From contig NC_089867.1 in NCBI RefSeq assembly GCF_036373705.1, positions 28,082,612-28,146,611 on the forward strand: a DNA stretch of 64,000 nucleotides, read 5' to 3'. Both the position numbers and the translations under genes were made by a program. Below the pieces are notes generated by a model. That model saw only the letters and a list, made by a program, of their open reading frames with translations, was not told where the DNA came from and did not search any database. The DNA comes from Amia ocellicauda. Lineage: Eukaryota > Chordata > Actinopteri > Amiiformes > Amiidae. This document shows positions 13,501-28,500 of the stretch, in pieces. Numbering within the stretch: the stretch's first letter is position 1; each line of letters opens with the position of its first letter.

Positions 13501-16500
13501 TGAAGCCCAGAACTGTACACAGTATCCAGATGAGCTCTAACTAGTGCATTGTACAGTCTGAATATTACTGTTAGAGTAAGCGGCCTATAAATCATTTCCT
13601 TCATTTATTTTAGTACCTCCTCCTCATTCATCCTGATCTCTCTTAGGGTTTGACTGGACTGATTGTTAACCTGTGGCGTGTTATCTGTATTTTCTTTTGT
13701 AAAAACCTCTGTGAAATACTCATTTAGAATATTTGCCACAGCTTGAACATTACTGCCCTCCTAGGGGTCTTTCTCATGCGTTACTTCATCTAGTTCTGTT
13801 CCTCCCATAGTGTAATTATAGTGGACATTTTTGTTACCTGCATGTAATACCTTGCAGTTGTCCACATTGAATTTCATTTGCCAGGTGTCGGCCCACAACT
13901 GAGTCCCTTCGAATAGCCTGAGCTGCCAAGATTGTATCTGCTGAAGCACCTATTTTAGTATCATCTGCAAATTTGACAAGTTTGCTTACTATCCCAGAGT
14001 CCAGATCATTAATATAGATTAGAGAAAGCACAGGCCCTAGTACTGATCCATGTGGAAATCCACTAACAACCTCACTCCAGTTAGAAGCAACTCCTCTAAT
14101 CGAGACCCTCTGTTTCCTATACATCAACCAGTTCATAATCCATCTACTTACATTACCCTGAATGCCTACAGCTTTCAATTGGAGGATCAGTCTTTGGTGT
14201 GGAACCTTATCAAAAGCTTTCTGAAAATCTAAGTATATCATATCATATGCTTTCACATGATTTACAGCTGCAGCTGCATGTTCAAAAAATTCTAATAAAT
14301 TAGTAAGACATTATCTGCCTCGTCTAAACCCATGTTGACTATCTCCAGGAATATGGTTTTCATTAAGATGCTGCTCTATTTTCTGTCTAATCATTTTTTC
14401 CAACATTTTGCAGGTGATGCAGGTGAGACTGATTGGTCTGTAATTTCCTGGCTCAGTTTTGTCCCCTTTCTTGTGGATTGGTATGACATCCAGTCAGTTG
14501 GCACATCCCCTGTTCTAAGTGTCATTTGGAATATTTGAGTTAGCGGCCTATAAATAATTTCCCTCATTTCTTTAAGTACTGTTGGAAATATCCCATCTGG
14601 CCCAGGTGATTTGTTTGTTTTTAATTCTGCTAGTCCCTTTAGTACCTCCTCCTCATTTATCCTGATCTCTTAGGGTTTGACTGGACTGATTGTCAACCTG
14701 TGGCATGTTATCCATTTTTTCTTTTGTAAAAACCTCTGTGAAATACTCATTTAGAACATTACATCTTGATCATTTTCCAAGAAACTTCCATTTTTGCCCT
14801 TTATCTGTTTCACTTCCTCATTTTATTGACCGCTTGCTGTTGTAATATTGAAAAAAGTTATTTGCATTAGTTTTAGCTCCAAGAGCTATGTTTCTTTCAA
14901 TTTCCCTCTTTGCTTTCCTGATCCCTTTCTTAAGATCTCTTTGCAGCTCAACCTTATTCTTTGTATTTTGTTTCATCTCCATCCCTTTTGTATGCTCTAT
15001 GCAACATTTTCTTTCTCTTGATATTTTTTTGCATACCTCTATTAAACCATTTTGGCCAGTGGTTGTTGGTCCTCAATTTGCTACGTTTTGGTAGAAATTT
15101 CTCCTGAGCCTCAAGTAGTATATTCTTAAAATATACCCATCCATTTTCAACAGACTCTGTATCTGGTGTGCTCCAGTCTACCTCTTCTAAGTGCCGTCTC
15201 ATGCCTTCAAGGCTTGCATTTGTAAAATTGTAGACCATTGTTTTAGACTTGGACCTTGTTTTTTGAAAGAATGCCTCAAAGCTAACCATATTGTGATCAC
15301 AATTTGCCATTGGTTCTCTAACTATTGTCCCCCTGACTCTATCTTGGTCATTTGAAAAGATCAAGTCAATGCATGCAGTCTCCCTGGTTGGTTCCCTGAC
15401 AAATTGAGTTAGAAAGCAGTCATTTACCATCTCAACCATTTCTATGTCTGTTTCTGTCGTCCCAACTGGGCTTTCCCAGTCCCCCATTATATGTTTTTTA
15501 TATATATTATATTATTTTATGAGTTGGGTGGTCTGTAACATACTCCTACCACTAATCATCTTGTTCCTTATACTCCTGGCATTGAGGTACAAACATTTCA
15601 GGACTTTCCTACCAGCGGGTTCCCTTGGTTTTCTTTCATTAGAGGAACATCTCCCATTGTCAGAGCTCCCTGCCACCCTGGTCCCTAGTTTAAAAGATTC
15701 TCAATTAATTGCACATACGCTCTCACTTCCCTGTTTAGGGATAATAGGGTGACTATATAAAAGGCTTTTACACTCTCTCTCCTTGCCCTGTGGAGAACCC
15801 CAAGATTTTGTGTTATTTCATTCACATTGTCAATTTCAAGCCAGATTAAACTCACCTCTACTTGAGATCAGAATTGTCTCAACAGAACAGAAAAACTAAC
15901 TGAGATTGGAGAGTATGCCCAATGTGATAGCAGGCTGGGGAGAACTTAGGGTTCAGTCAACCCAAATAACACATTTTGTTTTTACAATGTTCTGTGAGGT
16001 TTTACATTGGTTATATTTTGGTTTTGGCCAATATGACATTAGAAAAAATGTATTGTATACTAAGATACATCATTAAGCATTGGTAGACAGCTATGCTGTT
16101 CCAAATGGCATTACACATCTGAAAGCGTAAAGTCTGTTAAGAACAATACTTCCATTTGGAGTAAAACATAGTTATGTAGAATGTTTTCAGATTCCTGCAA
16201 TATGTTCTGGAAGCATTTATTCTAGTTTCCTCCGATAATGAATCCATATCTTTATTGTAACATTAAGCCTCAACCTGGGCAAGATTCCATATATATTCCT
16301 GATGACGTCCAAGGTACTATTCATGCATTAATTAGTTAATAAATTATCAATAACAGCTTCTTACGGAACAGAGTAATGGTGAGCTGGAACCTAAACAGTC
16401 TTAGAGAAAATGCTTTTAATACATTAGAAAGTTGTTTGTATATTGAGAGATTACCACTGCCTCAAAATCACAGAAAGGGCTTTGGAACTCTTGCAACAGA

Positions 16501-19500
16501 TTTCTGGGGAATATAACACTTCTGCATATAACGCTTTAAATGCAGAATGATGTCTACATGTACTTGCTTGAAAAATGCACAAGATAGTTTTAAGTAGGTG
16601 TTAATGTAGGAACAGTTTCTGTTCAAAGGCCTTAATACTGTGGCATAGTTGGAAAATGAGTTGCCCTCTTCCCTGTAACTGCAAATTCAAATAATTATGT
16701 TGACTAAGAAAGCTAGATTCAAACAGCAGTTTAAAAATCACCCCCTTCTCTTCTATGGACTGTTTGACTTTACTCAGCCTCTTAAGAAAAACAAAAGCCG
16801 CGCTGTTTCAGATACATCAGTGCTCTTATGCAGAGCAACTGAAAACAGACAAATCTTGTGCTCTTTTACACATCTCTTCAGAAAAGCCATACAACATGTC
16901 TTTGATTTGATCTTTCACTATTATTTTTACAATTATAATTTGCAGATAGGCATGTTGCATAAATTTCTTCAAAGTTAAACAACCCACACCTACTTCTCTA
17001 AAGCTTTCTTCAGTGTACACAATATCATTCACAGGTATAGTATAAACTCATGACTGGCATAACTTCAGGAAGAACCAATAAGAATCTGGGACTTCAACAG
17101 TAAATCTTCATCCATAAAAATGTTCTTAGTTGTAGCCATCTTGGCACTACAAACTTGATTTGAAAAATGTTGTCGCCTGCAGTTACCCAGAGGCTAACAT
17201 AAAATCAGCACCTTTGAAAAAGAATGAGAAACCTAACAGCATGAGAACCACACACCCCCAGCTTTTATTTAATCTAAATGATTTATATGGTTTTGAAACG
17301 TTATGGTATAACAATATAGGTGTTTTGCACAGTCTGTACTGTTTAGCCAATACAAATATGTGATTATACCTGTACACTAAACGTCTGTTTGCATGTTATC
17401 ATGTCTGTGTACCCAACACAGTTGCCACAGATTCTCCCAACATATGACACCTGCTTGCACCCTGCAAACTTAATATCTTTAATAAAATAAACCATAAGTT
17501 TTACCAGGAATCTAGAAAGCTGACACTCAGTACTTGTGTGGCTGTCCTGACTTAACCTGTTCCTGATTTTTTCTTTTGATCTTGGTCAGCTTAAAGTGCT
17601 TTTCCCACCTTTCCTCTGCAAGGATTGCTGACAGCGACATTTTAAAACATGCTTCCCACAGTTCTTCACTAATTGACACTAATTGTAAATCTCGCTAAGG
17701 GTGCATCTCATCTAATTTAAATAAATGGTGCCACTGATGTACATCTCAACCCCAATTGTGTGGCTTTTTGCAGAAACACCCAGAATTAGGGTTAGGGATC
17801 ATGTGCTCAACACTCAGATGATGTTCATGAGGTTTTGATATTTTAATCCTGTGATATTCATATTCATGAGAATTCACACCCCTGGCTGGCCCTGGGTATT
17901 TGACAAATAGCTCGTAGATCTGGACACTGTAGATCTCCAATAATGATAAAAGGTTTCAGACACAAACTTGTGTGTTGTACCTGTATATAATACAATTTAA
18001 TACAATAAAAAGGAAATAATCTAAGAAAAAAAACAATATAACATAATAACCCACCAAAACGTAGCATAGTATGAACACCTCTAATTGTATCATCAAGAAC
18101 AAGGAGTCTGATGCCAAATCAGGCTGTATGTCTTTTTCTGGCTCCAACGAACATATTGCTCATGTTTCATCCTGCAGTTTGTCATATCAAACTTAGCTCT
18201 ACACCGTGTAACACATTTACAGTGTGATTCCATTATGTTGGTGATTTAATTTACTATTATCATAATAACAATCGTGTCACAATCGTGCAGTTTTACACTT
18301 TCACACCTTTCACTGACTCTCTGAAAGCTACGTTCAGTAGGGACAGTAAAACTTAAATCAAAACAAATGTGTGAATCCGACCCCAGCTCTTCCCAGATGT
18401 CGAGGGGTTGTGGTTGAGATAGACAGTGAGATAGTGGCATGCCATGGAGGTGAGCTCTTCGGACTGGAATTTGTTTAGATATAGACATAGCTGACTAAGT
18501 TGCAAAACTAACATACATGTTTCTTCACATTGTTCCTTTCAATCAGCAACACAGTAACCCTTTAGGTTACTTTTCTTTTTTCCCTGGGTGCATTTTGTCC
18601 TTATACTAACTTCAATAGCAACTAACTACCAGCAACCTGAATATCAATCCCCTGCAATTTGGTTCAATTTGTATGATGTCGGATGGATGGCTGGTCTATA
18701 TGGATCAAATCATTTGAGCCCATTATGTCTTTTCAATGTTTTAATCATGGGAAATCAATGGCTAATTAAGTTCAAAATCAACCAATTTATTAAACCCACA
18801 CCACTAAATTAATATGAAAGTATTATAAAATAACATGTGATTTGTATTCCTGATTTCCTGAGAAAAAAGAACAAAATACAGAGAATGAAGAATCGAGGGC
18901 TTCATTAAATAAAAAAACTTGCTTTCTGTTAACGTGAGAAGGTGCAGGGGGGGGGAACAAAATGAAAATAATTTGCTTCCCCAGAGACTTCGCTTGATCT
19001 TTTTCCAGGGGGAACCAGAAAAGAAAGAGATCTTATTATGGAGTTGACGCAACCATGACCTTTGAATTATTGGTCAATGCAGACGAGAGAAAAGAACAAA
19101 AAAAACTTTCACCGTCTTCCAGTTGTGTACCTGGGTTTGTGTGATGCAGTCCGCTTCGCTAGGCTTGCATCAGTCTTCCTGCTTTGCACTATAGTAGGTT
19201 TATACGGGCATCTTATTAAAGACATGTGTAACATGTAACGTACAGTTAATCAACCTGAGCACTCACCGGTCACCAGCACGGAGCCGTGGTGAAATAAACA
19301 GTGGGGATCCTATATGGGATATATGGCCAAAGAGGAGCCACACAGTGAGAGTCAGGGGTCTCAAAGTGTGCTAAAGGGCCGTGTTGGCAGATGTGGGTAG
19401 TGACCCCGTACACATCAAGTAATGGAAAAAGAATACCTTGAAAACAATGTAACCTTTTATGACGGAACCACCTCTTCAGTCGTGTTTTAACAATACCAGG

Positions 19501-22500
19501 CAATAACAGTAAACTCTCAGCCGCAGCAGTTTTGCAGTATTAAGTCATAGTCAGTCTCTCTAGAAGGTGCTTGTTGCAGTAAAAGTGAGAACGCCCACAG
19601 CAGCAGAGCAGGCATTCTCCCTGTCAGCGCTCTGCATTGTTAGCACATGTCATTGTAATTAAATGATTAGAGTTGCACCCTTAAGATTTTAATTTGTTTT
19701 AGAAAGTCATACCCAGGCCGAACCTATTTTTTCTACCTCCTTGTTTAAACAGCAGAACATAGAATAACAACCACTAATTGACATATTTTCTCCTTAGTCT
19801 TGGTATCCAATGGAAATATGTCTCACTTGTTACATTAACACATCATGAAAAATGAACGCCTTTGGAAAGGATCTTACATAAACCTATTAAAGTGAATTCA
19901 ATCTGATCTTCATAAACGCATTATATATTAGGTAAAGCACTTGTTAAAAAAAATTGAATGTAGATCCACATTTACTTTTATTTATCCACAGCCCCTTCAT
20001 GCACACCTTTCTTCATGCTAATTACATTTCTATGATTTTTTTTACAGCTGCAGCACCTAAACCAGCATTGCTCATGACACCCTGCAGACCTCGCGTCAAA
20101 GGTGATTTGTAATTGCCATAAATCAAAATGTGTGCTGATTATTTTATATGTATTATGCTACAGCATTGAACTAAAGTACATGGGTGTGGTTTTATTTCAA
20201 ACCATAGATCATATTCATTGGCTAATCACTGTGTTTACATCTCATGCTATTGTTGCTCTGGGACCGTCTTATTAACTAACGGTCTGCTATTTTTTGATAC
20301 AGGTAGAATATTGTTGACAGACTGTTTCTGTTCTTTGTGTATTTTTTCACACATGGAGCTTAATATTTTGAGATTGTATTGGTATGTGTGGGTCTTTAAT
20401 TCAGTGAGATGCATTGATGGAGACCAGGTTTTTTCTCTCTTTTCAAAAGTTAAGTACACCTTTTTTCCGTCAAGCCACTTTGTAATTTCTAATTATTTTC
20501 AGATCCTTAACAAAACCAACGTTTCACCATCTGACCAAAAGTAGCTGCTCCTCTGTGAACCTGTCCTGGTGTGACTCATGTAACGCATGGGTTTTTGTTA
20601 GTTCAGCCTAATATTCAGAACTGTGGTTTATTCCGAATACTAGTGGACTATTAGTGGCCATGTAAACACAGTAACAGTGAATAATCCCAGTCTGAGTCAC
20701 TGCAGTAAATCCTTCGATTGTTTTTGTTTTTTTATTTCTCGATGCCAATTTTTAACACAGCTGCCAAATGCATTTTTCAGTTTAGCTTCCCCCACACAAT
20801 CCTCTTGAACCACACTGAGCTATTGCTCAACAACGTCCTAATTCCTGGATAATATGTTCACTAAATCAGAATTATACTGCCTTTCCACTTAATACAAATT
20901 ACACACACCAACATATATTTAGAACATTCTGTGTAAAGTTTTCCCTGGGCGAGGCACTCCCTGTGTGTCTAGATGTGGTTCAATCCCATAAAAACTACTG
21001 ATCATCTGAGAAAATACCATTCTACACACAACTGACTGATGAATTATGCCATAACTATGATAATGTGGAAAATATCATGAGAAATGCTAAATATGGAAAC
21101 AAATTATGAAAGTAAGTAACTATATTAGTTAGGTTTTTCACAAGTACTTGCCAACCAAACCAAGGTTGTTTCAGGAAGGAATGGAGAAGACAAATGTAGT
21201 AATTTGGTAGTTTTACATCCTGAAATACTGAAGAAGCTCACATTCCGGGGTTTAGACATCCGCCATTATTTGGTAAATTGTGAAAAATGCTTATGTGATA
21301 GAATCAAGACATCTGTTATACATCTTACTTATACAGTATAGCAACACGTAAAGATGCATGAATCCATCATTTTTGGTTACTATGAGTTTCCCCATTATGC
21401 ACCAATAAATCTCAGCAGATGAAATGTCTAATTTATGTGCTTATTTGTTTTAGTTTAAGGGCAACTTTAAAATGCATTTCTGTCTCCTGGTGACAGTTAG
21501 TCCTATGGTCACTCTACATTTAGCTTGTTTGTTCAGGAAATGTGTCTGTATTTTTTTGCTGCTGTTTAGATTTTGGTGCAGTTATTTCTCATAGGCTGTG
21601 TCAATATGAAAAGAAGAAGTTGATTTTTAATTGTATGTCCCCAACCCCCCACTTCTAGGAACACTGACAGAATAAACATGTCTGAAATAGATAAACACAT
21701 TGAGAGTGCATACCTATCTAGTAAGGACTTGTGCGAGTGAAATGAAAGCATAAACACCTGCTTCACATATAAATTAGAGCAAACAGTTTGTTAAAATGTA
21801 TACTTACTGGCTTTACATTTTCATTTCTGCAGTAGATAAGACAGACTTATTTAAGAAAGAAATGAGAGAGAGGCCTCTTCGTCCATCTAGATCCTTTGGT
21901 TGACAGTAAATGAGTCTGAAGCTTGATCAATTAATTGTTCAATAATGCATGCATGCAGGACATGAAATATCCATTTAAATGGGAACACCTGGAAAACCTC
22001 TTAAGCTTTGTATTAAATTCTCTTTAACCCTAAATCTGCATCCATGTCAAGACACCTGTTTCATCTGTCTGTTGTCTGGAATGGACATCACTGTGTATCA
22101 TTGCTAAATCAGTACTAGATGGATAATGACCGTCTTCATGAAAACCTAGTTTGAAACATTTGGTTCCTCATAGTGTCTCTACAGAAACATGTGATTATTG
22201 ACATTGTGTTGTGTTAGTTCAAGTAAAAAAATAAGAAATATATGTAAAAAGCCAGAGTAAATCTTCTCTCAAGTCCAATTAGAAAATGGGATACACGTTT
22301 CAATGGAAATTGTTGTGCAAGTGGCAGACGCAGGTTTTCACATCAAATTGTGACTTAAGCCTAATCGGGCATACATAAGGTATGTCTACCAATCAATAAA
22401 TCAATAAGAAAGACTGAATTGATGTAATTTCTCAAATCAACTGGCACCAGATACAACCCCCCAACTAGAAGGATCCCACCTTGACCACAGGACACCGACC

Positions 22501-25500
22501 TTGCAAGAATTTAGATCACTCACACCAGGAATGTGTGTATAATGATTATAGATACACACTTATACATTGATAGATATTTAATCATATTAGCAAACCAAAA
22601 CACCAAAGAACATGGAGTCTCCCCAAACAGACACATCCAAAATGCATATTATTGTAAACACTATGTCTGTTATCAACAGGTTACAGAGAAACCCACATCA
22701 AATAAAGCAAAAATAAGATGTCAAGACTAACGTCTGTTCTTAACAGAATTACAGTAACCATCTGGACACACGTTAGTTGATTCCAAAACTAATAAAGAAA
22801 AAACTGAAACAAATCCTTGATTCCCTTTATACATAAAACAAAACAAATCATATTGCAAAAAACAAAAACAGTGTATTACACATCCAACAGATTCATCCCA
22901 AAATGTAGACAAATCAACGAATATGAAAACCCAGTAATCAGTGTCTTTGTGAAAGTGTGCCTTTGGAAAAAATACAAATACAAATAAAACACAGGACAGA
23001 TCTGCTGCTCCAGCCAAAACCGAAGTCACTCCGGTAAAAAAACGCAACAGTTCAAACCCGTCAGTAAACCGGATCTGCCAGAATAGCCACCGATCTTACC
23101 TGCATTACTACAGACGGAACAAGACACAGAAGGAAAAGGCAGTCTGTACATCGGCACCACGCACACATAGACATTTCAAAATGTGTCTTCCTCCCGCTAC
23201 CTGTCCACCTGCTGTCCTTTCTGCCTTCCCAAATAACCCCAAATACCCCAAACTTCCCAGCTTACGGCATCTCTCTGAAATCCGGTTTCCTCTCACCACA
23301 CCACTCTGTTACTCGTCTGTCCTGAGATAACACTGTATACCATAAAATCATGTCCATTCATTGGTAGACTAGTGATTCTCTATGAATTTTGTGATATACA
23401 GCTGACTGTAACAACCATTAAGAGACCATTAAAACCAGTTTAACTATCCCGACCTAATGTAAAAAATGTGAATTCCACAATAATCTAAATGATTGCTTGC
23501 CCTGGAGATAAGGCCTATTTGTATATTAAGGGTATATAGGAAAATGTATATTTAATGACTAATGGTTCTGTAAAAATGTGCAGTGTGCAAACAGGAGCAA
23601 TGCTGTGTAGGAATCCATGGCATGCAGACTCTTACTCTGTTGTGTATTTAATTCAGATGTGTGTGATTAATCAATAATAATAATGTGTGTGTGTACACTC
23701 TGATATGCCTCACTACTTCACATGTTAATGAAAACTCAGAGGCACATTGCTCTCAGGAATCAACAGTACACAGTGCTGAGAGAAATGTAAATGCATTGTT
23801 GACGCACATGTTCTCTTTGTATATCACAGGCATCTTAGTTGTTTTTGAGATATTTTTTGTAAAGCAGTGTTTACTAGCCTTAGAAATGAATGCTCACATA
23901 TAGTCTGTAATATGCCTTGTTCTAGGTACACATCTGGTTTTCCTCTGCTTGTTACTAGTGCTGCCCAAAGAGATAAAGATGTTGTTGTATATGTCTATAG
24001 TGCTGCCACCTACTGCGCTGTTCAGGAAATGGGTGCTGTTGGAAGGTAGACCATGTGCTAAAAGAAGATATTTTGTTTCTTTGGTTAAGCATGTGAGTGT
24101 TACACTATTGTGGGCAAGTAACATTTACGAGAGAATTATGTTTGCATTAAAAGACTATTATAAGCCCCAAATCCACAAATATCCAATTTTATTCTGTAGT
24201 TCAATTTTTAATAATGAATCATTTGACAAAAAATACCAAAATCATTGCACATATATATCATCGTATTGAAGTAAATCCTGTCATATCTTGCTGCTACCAC
24301 TGAAACATCACTTCTACTGAAGTAGATCATTTTTAAAACCAATTTAAAATAACAAAACAGACATTACATATTTTAAATAACCAAAAGAATGTTTACCACA
24401 TTCAAATTGTAATGTATAGCCTTGGATCTTGTCCAATAAATACACCTAACAGCTGATAACTGCAGTTCTGTTGTCTGGCTACACAGTTGAAGTATTCAGG
24501 CTGCAGGACACATCTCACGCGCTGGGAAGAGTTCACATACGCCACAGTTGGGGGTTTAAAAGAGAGTGAGAGATACAGTTCAGACTGAATTGAAATAAAT
24601 AAATGAACAGCGCATGGAACTTTAATGTATGATAAACTGCAATGAAATTCCGCATAACATAATTACTATTGTAAATATATACAGTGGTAATAATGAATAA
24701 TTGTGTATAATCCATATTGCGCCATGAAACCCAAACAAATCTGACTATCTGGTAGCATTGCTAGTGTGTGGTGTATTGTCTTGTGACGATTGCTTATTAA
24801 TTACATATTCTGACAGCTATGTTCTCAGAAGTAGAAATTCATGAGTAGCAGGTTATACCATTTAGAGGGTTCTGACAGTCTGAGCATTGTCATTTTATGA
24901 GCACCCTAAATTGGATTGAATATAAAACATATTATTTAAGAATATATATCATTATGATTTTCCTGTCTTTCTATTAATGGTAACTAATTATCCAGCTTTC
25001 ACTACCCAGATTATTACACAATAATAGATCTATAGGAGACAGGTCAGGATTGTGTTCCAGATGGGCAACAGTGCATTAAGAAGCATGTACAAGAAAAGAA
25101 AGAAATCACACTATTGTCTAGTTGTATGTGAAGTGATTGGTATTAATTAAATTATTATGTTGAATCAAACCAGTCATTTATTCTCATAATCATTCATTAA
25201 AGCAAAATTACACCACATGCAGCTGAGGCAAAAATATTAATTTGAAGTTATAGCATGAGTAGCACATGACACGAATCGAGAAAGCTTAAAGGCTTTCCAT
25301 TAATCTGGCTCAAATTTGGGTTATGCATTTAAAAGCTACCCCATAAAATATGTTTGGTATAGTACATACAGTGATTTATTTAATACTTCAGACTCCACAA
25401 GGCTTCAGTGCTGAGACTCTTCACAGCCTTCCAGTCTCAGAAAATTCACATGAAATTAAAACCTCATCCTAATCTAGTGCTTCCTTCACCCGTCTGCCTG

Positions 25501-28500
25501 CTGTCTGCCCCACCGTTCCTCCAGTCTCTCGTGTCTCGCAGTCGCCCTTCTCTCTGCCCACTAGTCATGCCTCCCCTCTTACTCTTGCTCCCCAGGGGCT
25601 GGAACCAAATGCCCCAGATCATCAAGACTGCCCCATCTCTCATCACCTTCCAGTCCCTCCTCATAATCCATTGGTTCAGACTGCACTTGTAGCCCCTGCC
25701 AGTTTCCATCTGTGGGCTGTGATAGCGTGCATGGCTGCTGAATCGCAATTTTATCTGCAGACACTTTGCCTTTTTGCTTTTGCCTTGCATTCATTGAAAG
25801 CCAGTGAACTCTTTGTTTTCACTGTAATGGTGCGAGTGTTTCATATTGCACTTTATAATGCTGCAAATCACCTTGGATAAAGGAGCCTACCAAAGAAAGA
25901 ATGATACATAATAATCCCTTCTCAGAAACTTTAGGGGACATTAAAGAAGAGTATTGGGTAAACAGAAGGATGGATTTGTGAGTGAATGACTTGTGTCTGC
26001 AGCCTAGCAGATTACTGCAGATTACTGCAGATTACTTTTGTCTGAATTACCTTGAGTGTATCATGCCTTCTCTTCCAGGGTTCATTCTTTCTCCACTCTT
26101 GCCCCACAGTGGTGGAATTAACTGTCTGTCAGCATGTGGGTGTTTCCTTATAACACATCTATTGAGATTATACCTATAGACTCATCTTCTTTAATTGCAT
26201 TCACAGTTACATGCAGATGTTTTTTAGTTTTTAGTTTTCTATGCAGATGTTGTTACTTTTGTTATGTTATATATGTAGAAAGAATATTGTTAGGGTTTGT
26301 AAGGTCTTTGATAAAGTCTTCTGCTAAACAGCTAATAATTTTAAGATATATTTCATCATTGAAAAAGGTGTTTTACAAGATGTTCAAGAGCCTGTTTTTT
26401 GTTTTAGTTTTTCTTATAAAAAAAGATAAAATGTTCAGTACAAACAGTTCTGGAAACAACTCTTGTAGTAGAATTTGTGGTGAATATAACAATAATAATA
26501 ATATTCTTTACATAGATTGAAGTTTAAATAGTCTATATATTGTACAATACAATTGTTTGAAGTTTGCATTGCCTGAATAATTGAGATCAGACTACAAATT
26601 AAAAGTCAGAAGAAAATGTGCATGTTTTATCAGTTATTTAGTCCAAGGGCTGGATTAAATCAAAACTTTGACCCACCCGCTAATAGAAAACTACAAATCT
26701 GTACATTATTGCGGTTACATTTATGATTAGAAGAAAGTGGCATCTTACTAAAAATGAAGCAGCAACTAAGTACAGTTTTCTACTTTTCTATTAGCGGATG
26801 GGTCAAAAATTTTATTTAATCCCGCCACAAGTTTGCATTCCACTGTAAGAACTAGTAAAAAAGCAGTTCTATGAGCTTCCTTCTCAAACCCGTCACTGTG
26901 GAAGAAATGCTTCAGTATAGGAGCAGAGGACAGGTGGCCGCTTGTTGGAGCTGCGGTCCATGAAGCTAGTAAATCTAAAGCAAGGGAGCAGATTTGAGCA
27001 GCTGCCCCTTTTACCAGACTGACTGTCAAACCCATCAAACTGCACTTTCTCACATCTCATGTCATTTCCGATGGCATGACGAATCGCTGGGCACAAAGCC
27101 TCTGCTCCTTCTGTGGTCATTGGCCATCAACAGCGTGTTTGTGCTGTAAATAGTGGAACCCATTCCAGGGTCGGGGTGTTTTCTTTGGGACTGGAGCGCC
27201 GGGAGGCCCAGCACACACAGAGGCCTGTGACAGGACTGCACAGAGGCATTAATCACAGCTTGAGAAGGAACAGGAAAACACAGCAGAGCCCTCGGGCCAC
27301 TCCGAGGCGTTACTCAAAGAGCTGGGTGTGATATCAGTCTAGACTGCTCTCAGCACAACCTTGTAAATCCTTCAGTGGTCAATGGCGAGCGCCACTGCTA
27401 GCAATAAACTTAAATGCTCTTTAATCCTTCATTTGTGTGGCCTTGTTGTGTGTATTTTGTGGCATTTGCTGAAGGTTCAAGTGAAAGCTTCACTGAAAGC
27501 ATGCAGCCAGATTCTGATTCACAATGAGCCGCTCCACAGCTTTTACACAATCCAACAGACCTGCTACATATCATTATTGCCACACAGACATAATGTGCGG
27601 AATTAAGAAACTAAAATTGTGCACAACCCGGGTTCAACAAAGTCTTAAATTATATTCTTGATATCTCTGAATATCATTTAATTATTATTTAAGAAACAAT
27701 ATTTTTAATTAAATTATGTTTAAAAGGAAGGTTGTGAATACAGAATTACAACTGTATGTTTTACTTTGAATATGTGTGAAATGAATGACCCAGATTTTAA
27801 AAGGTTTTCCTTTTTGTCTTATTTTTCAATGGACATTGATTTATGTGTCCATTGCAAGTAAGCTACTAGACAAAATTATTAATAAATATTGTTATTAAAA
27901 CATGTTTTAATGTATTCAACTATAAACATGTGATCCTGCTATAGTTCATAATGACCCAGTCCCTGTTAAACCCCAATACAGAAGTTATGCATTTCCATCT
28001 GTATTCTAGAATCCTAAAACATCACAAAAGCTCAATATTGAGATGATGTACAATTGTGCAGAGTTAGACACTGACTTTCCCACATTGTTATATTCTTAAA
28101 TATCGATCTCAATAACATGGAAAACTACAAACAAAATTGCTCAAGATCTTCTTACAAGGAAAATGAGATCTCAGCTATGTTTATTTGATTGAAAAATACA
28201 AAGATACACACAAACATAAGACACACCCACAACCACACGAATGTCACTGGAGCAAACAGGCACAGCGGCAACAGCTAGAAAACACCCCAGTTATTATTGT
28301 GTATCGTTATTATATTTCTTAGCAGACACCTTTATCTAGGGTGACTTACAATTGTTACAATGTATCTCATTATTTTATACATACAATTACGAATGTATAC
28401 AGCTGGGTTTGTATTGGAGCATTCTGGGTACAGTGCTTCACAAAGATGGACTCTCATATAACTGTCTATACTTCAAATGGAAGATATACTTCTTTTAAGG

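Larger units (their letters stand above)
13021..15760 (-). mobile_element. Degenerate non-LTR retrotransposon (LINE), endonuclease and reverse transcriptase remnants
   Basis: Minus strand. The endonuclease C-terminal part and linker are open at 15487-14954 ([25 protein letters not shown], then [18 protein letters not shown]). The reverse-transcriptase core is open at 14256-13834 ([47 protein letters not shown]). The C-terminal tail is at 13400-13030 ([15 protein letters not shown], then [19 protein letters not shown]). The 3' end at 13021 is the repeated (acataagaa) motif. FADD shows the polymerase catalytic Asp pair, but frames are broken many times, so it is inactive. A 200-bp internal segment is present twice (13570-13760 and 14540-14780). 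The clade is probably CR1/L2/Rex-like, not resolved by eye. Confidence 0.85.
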
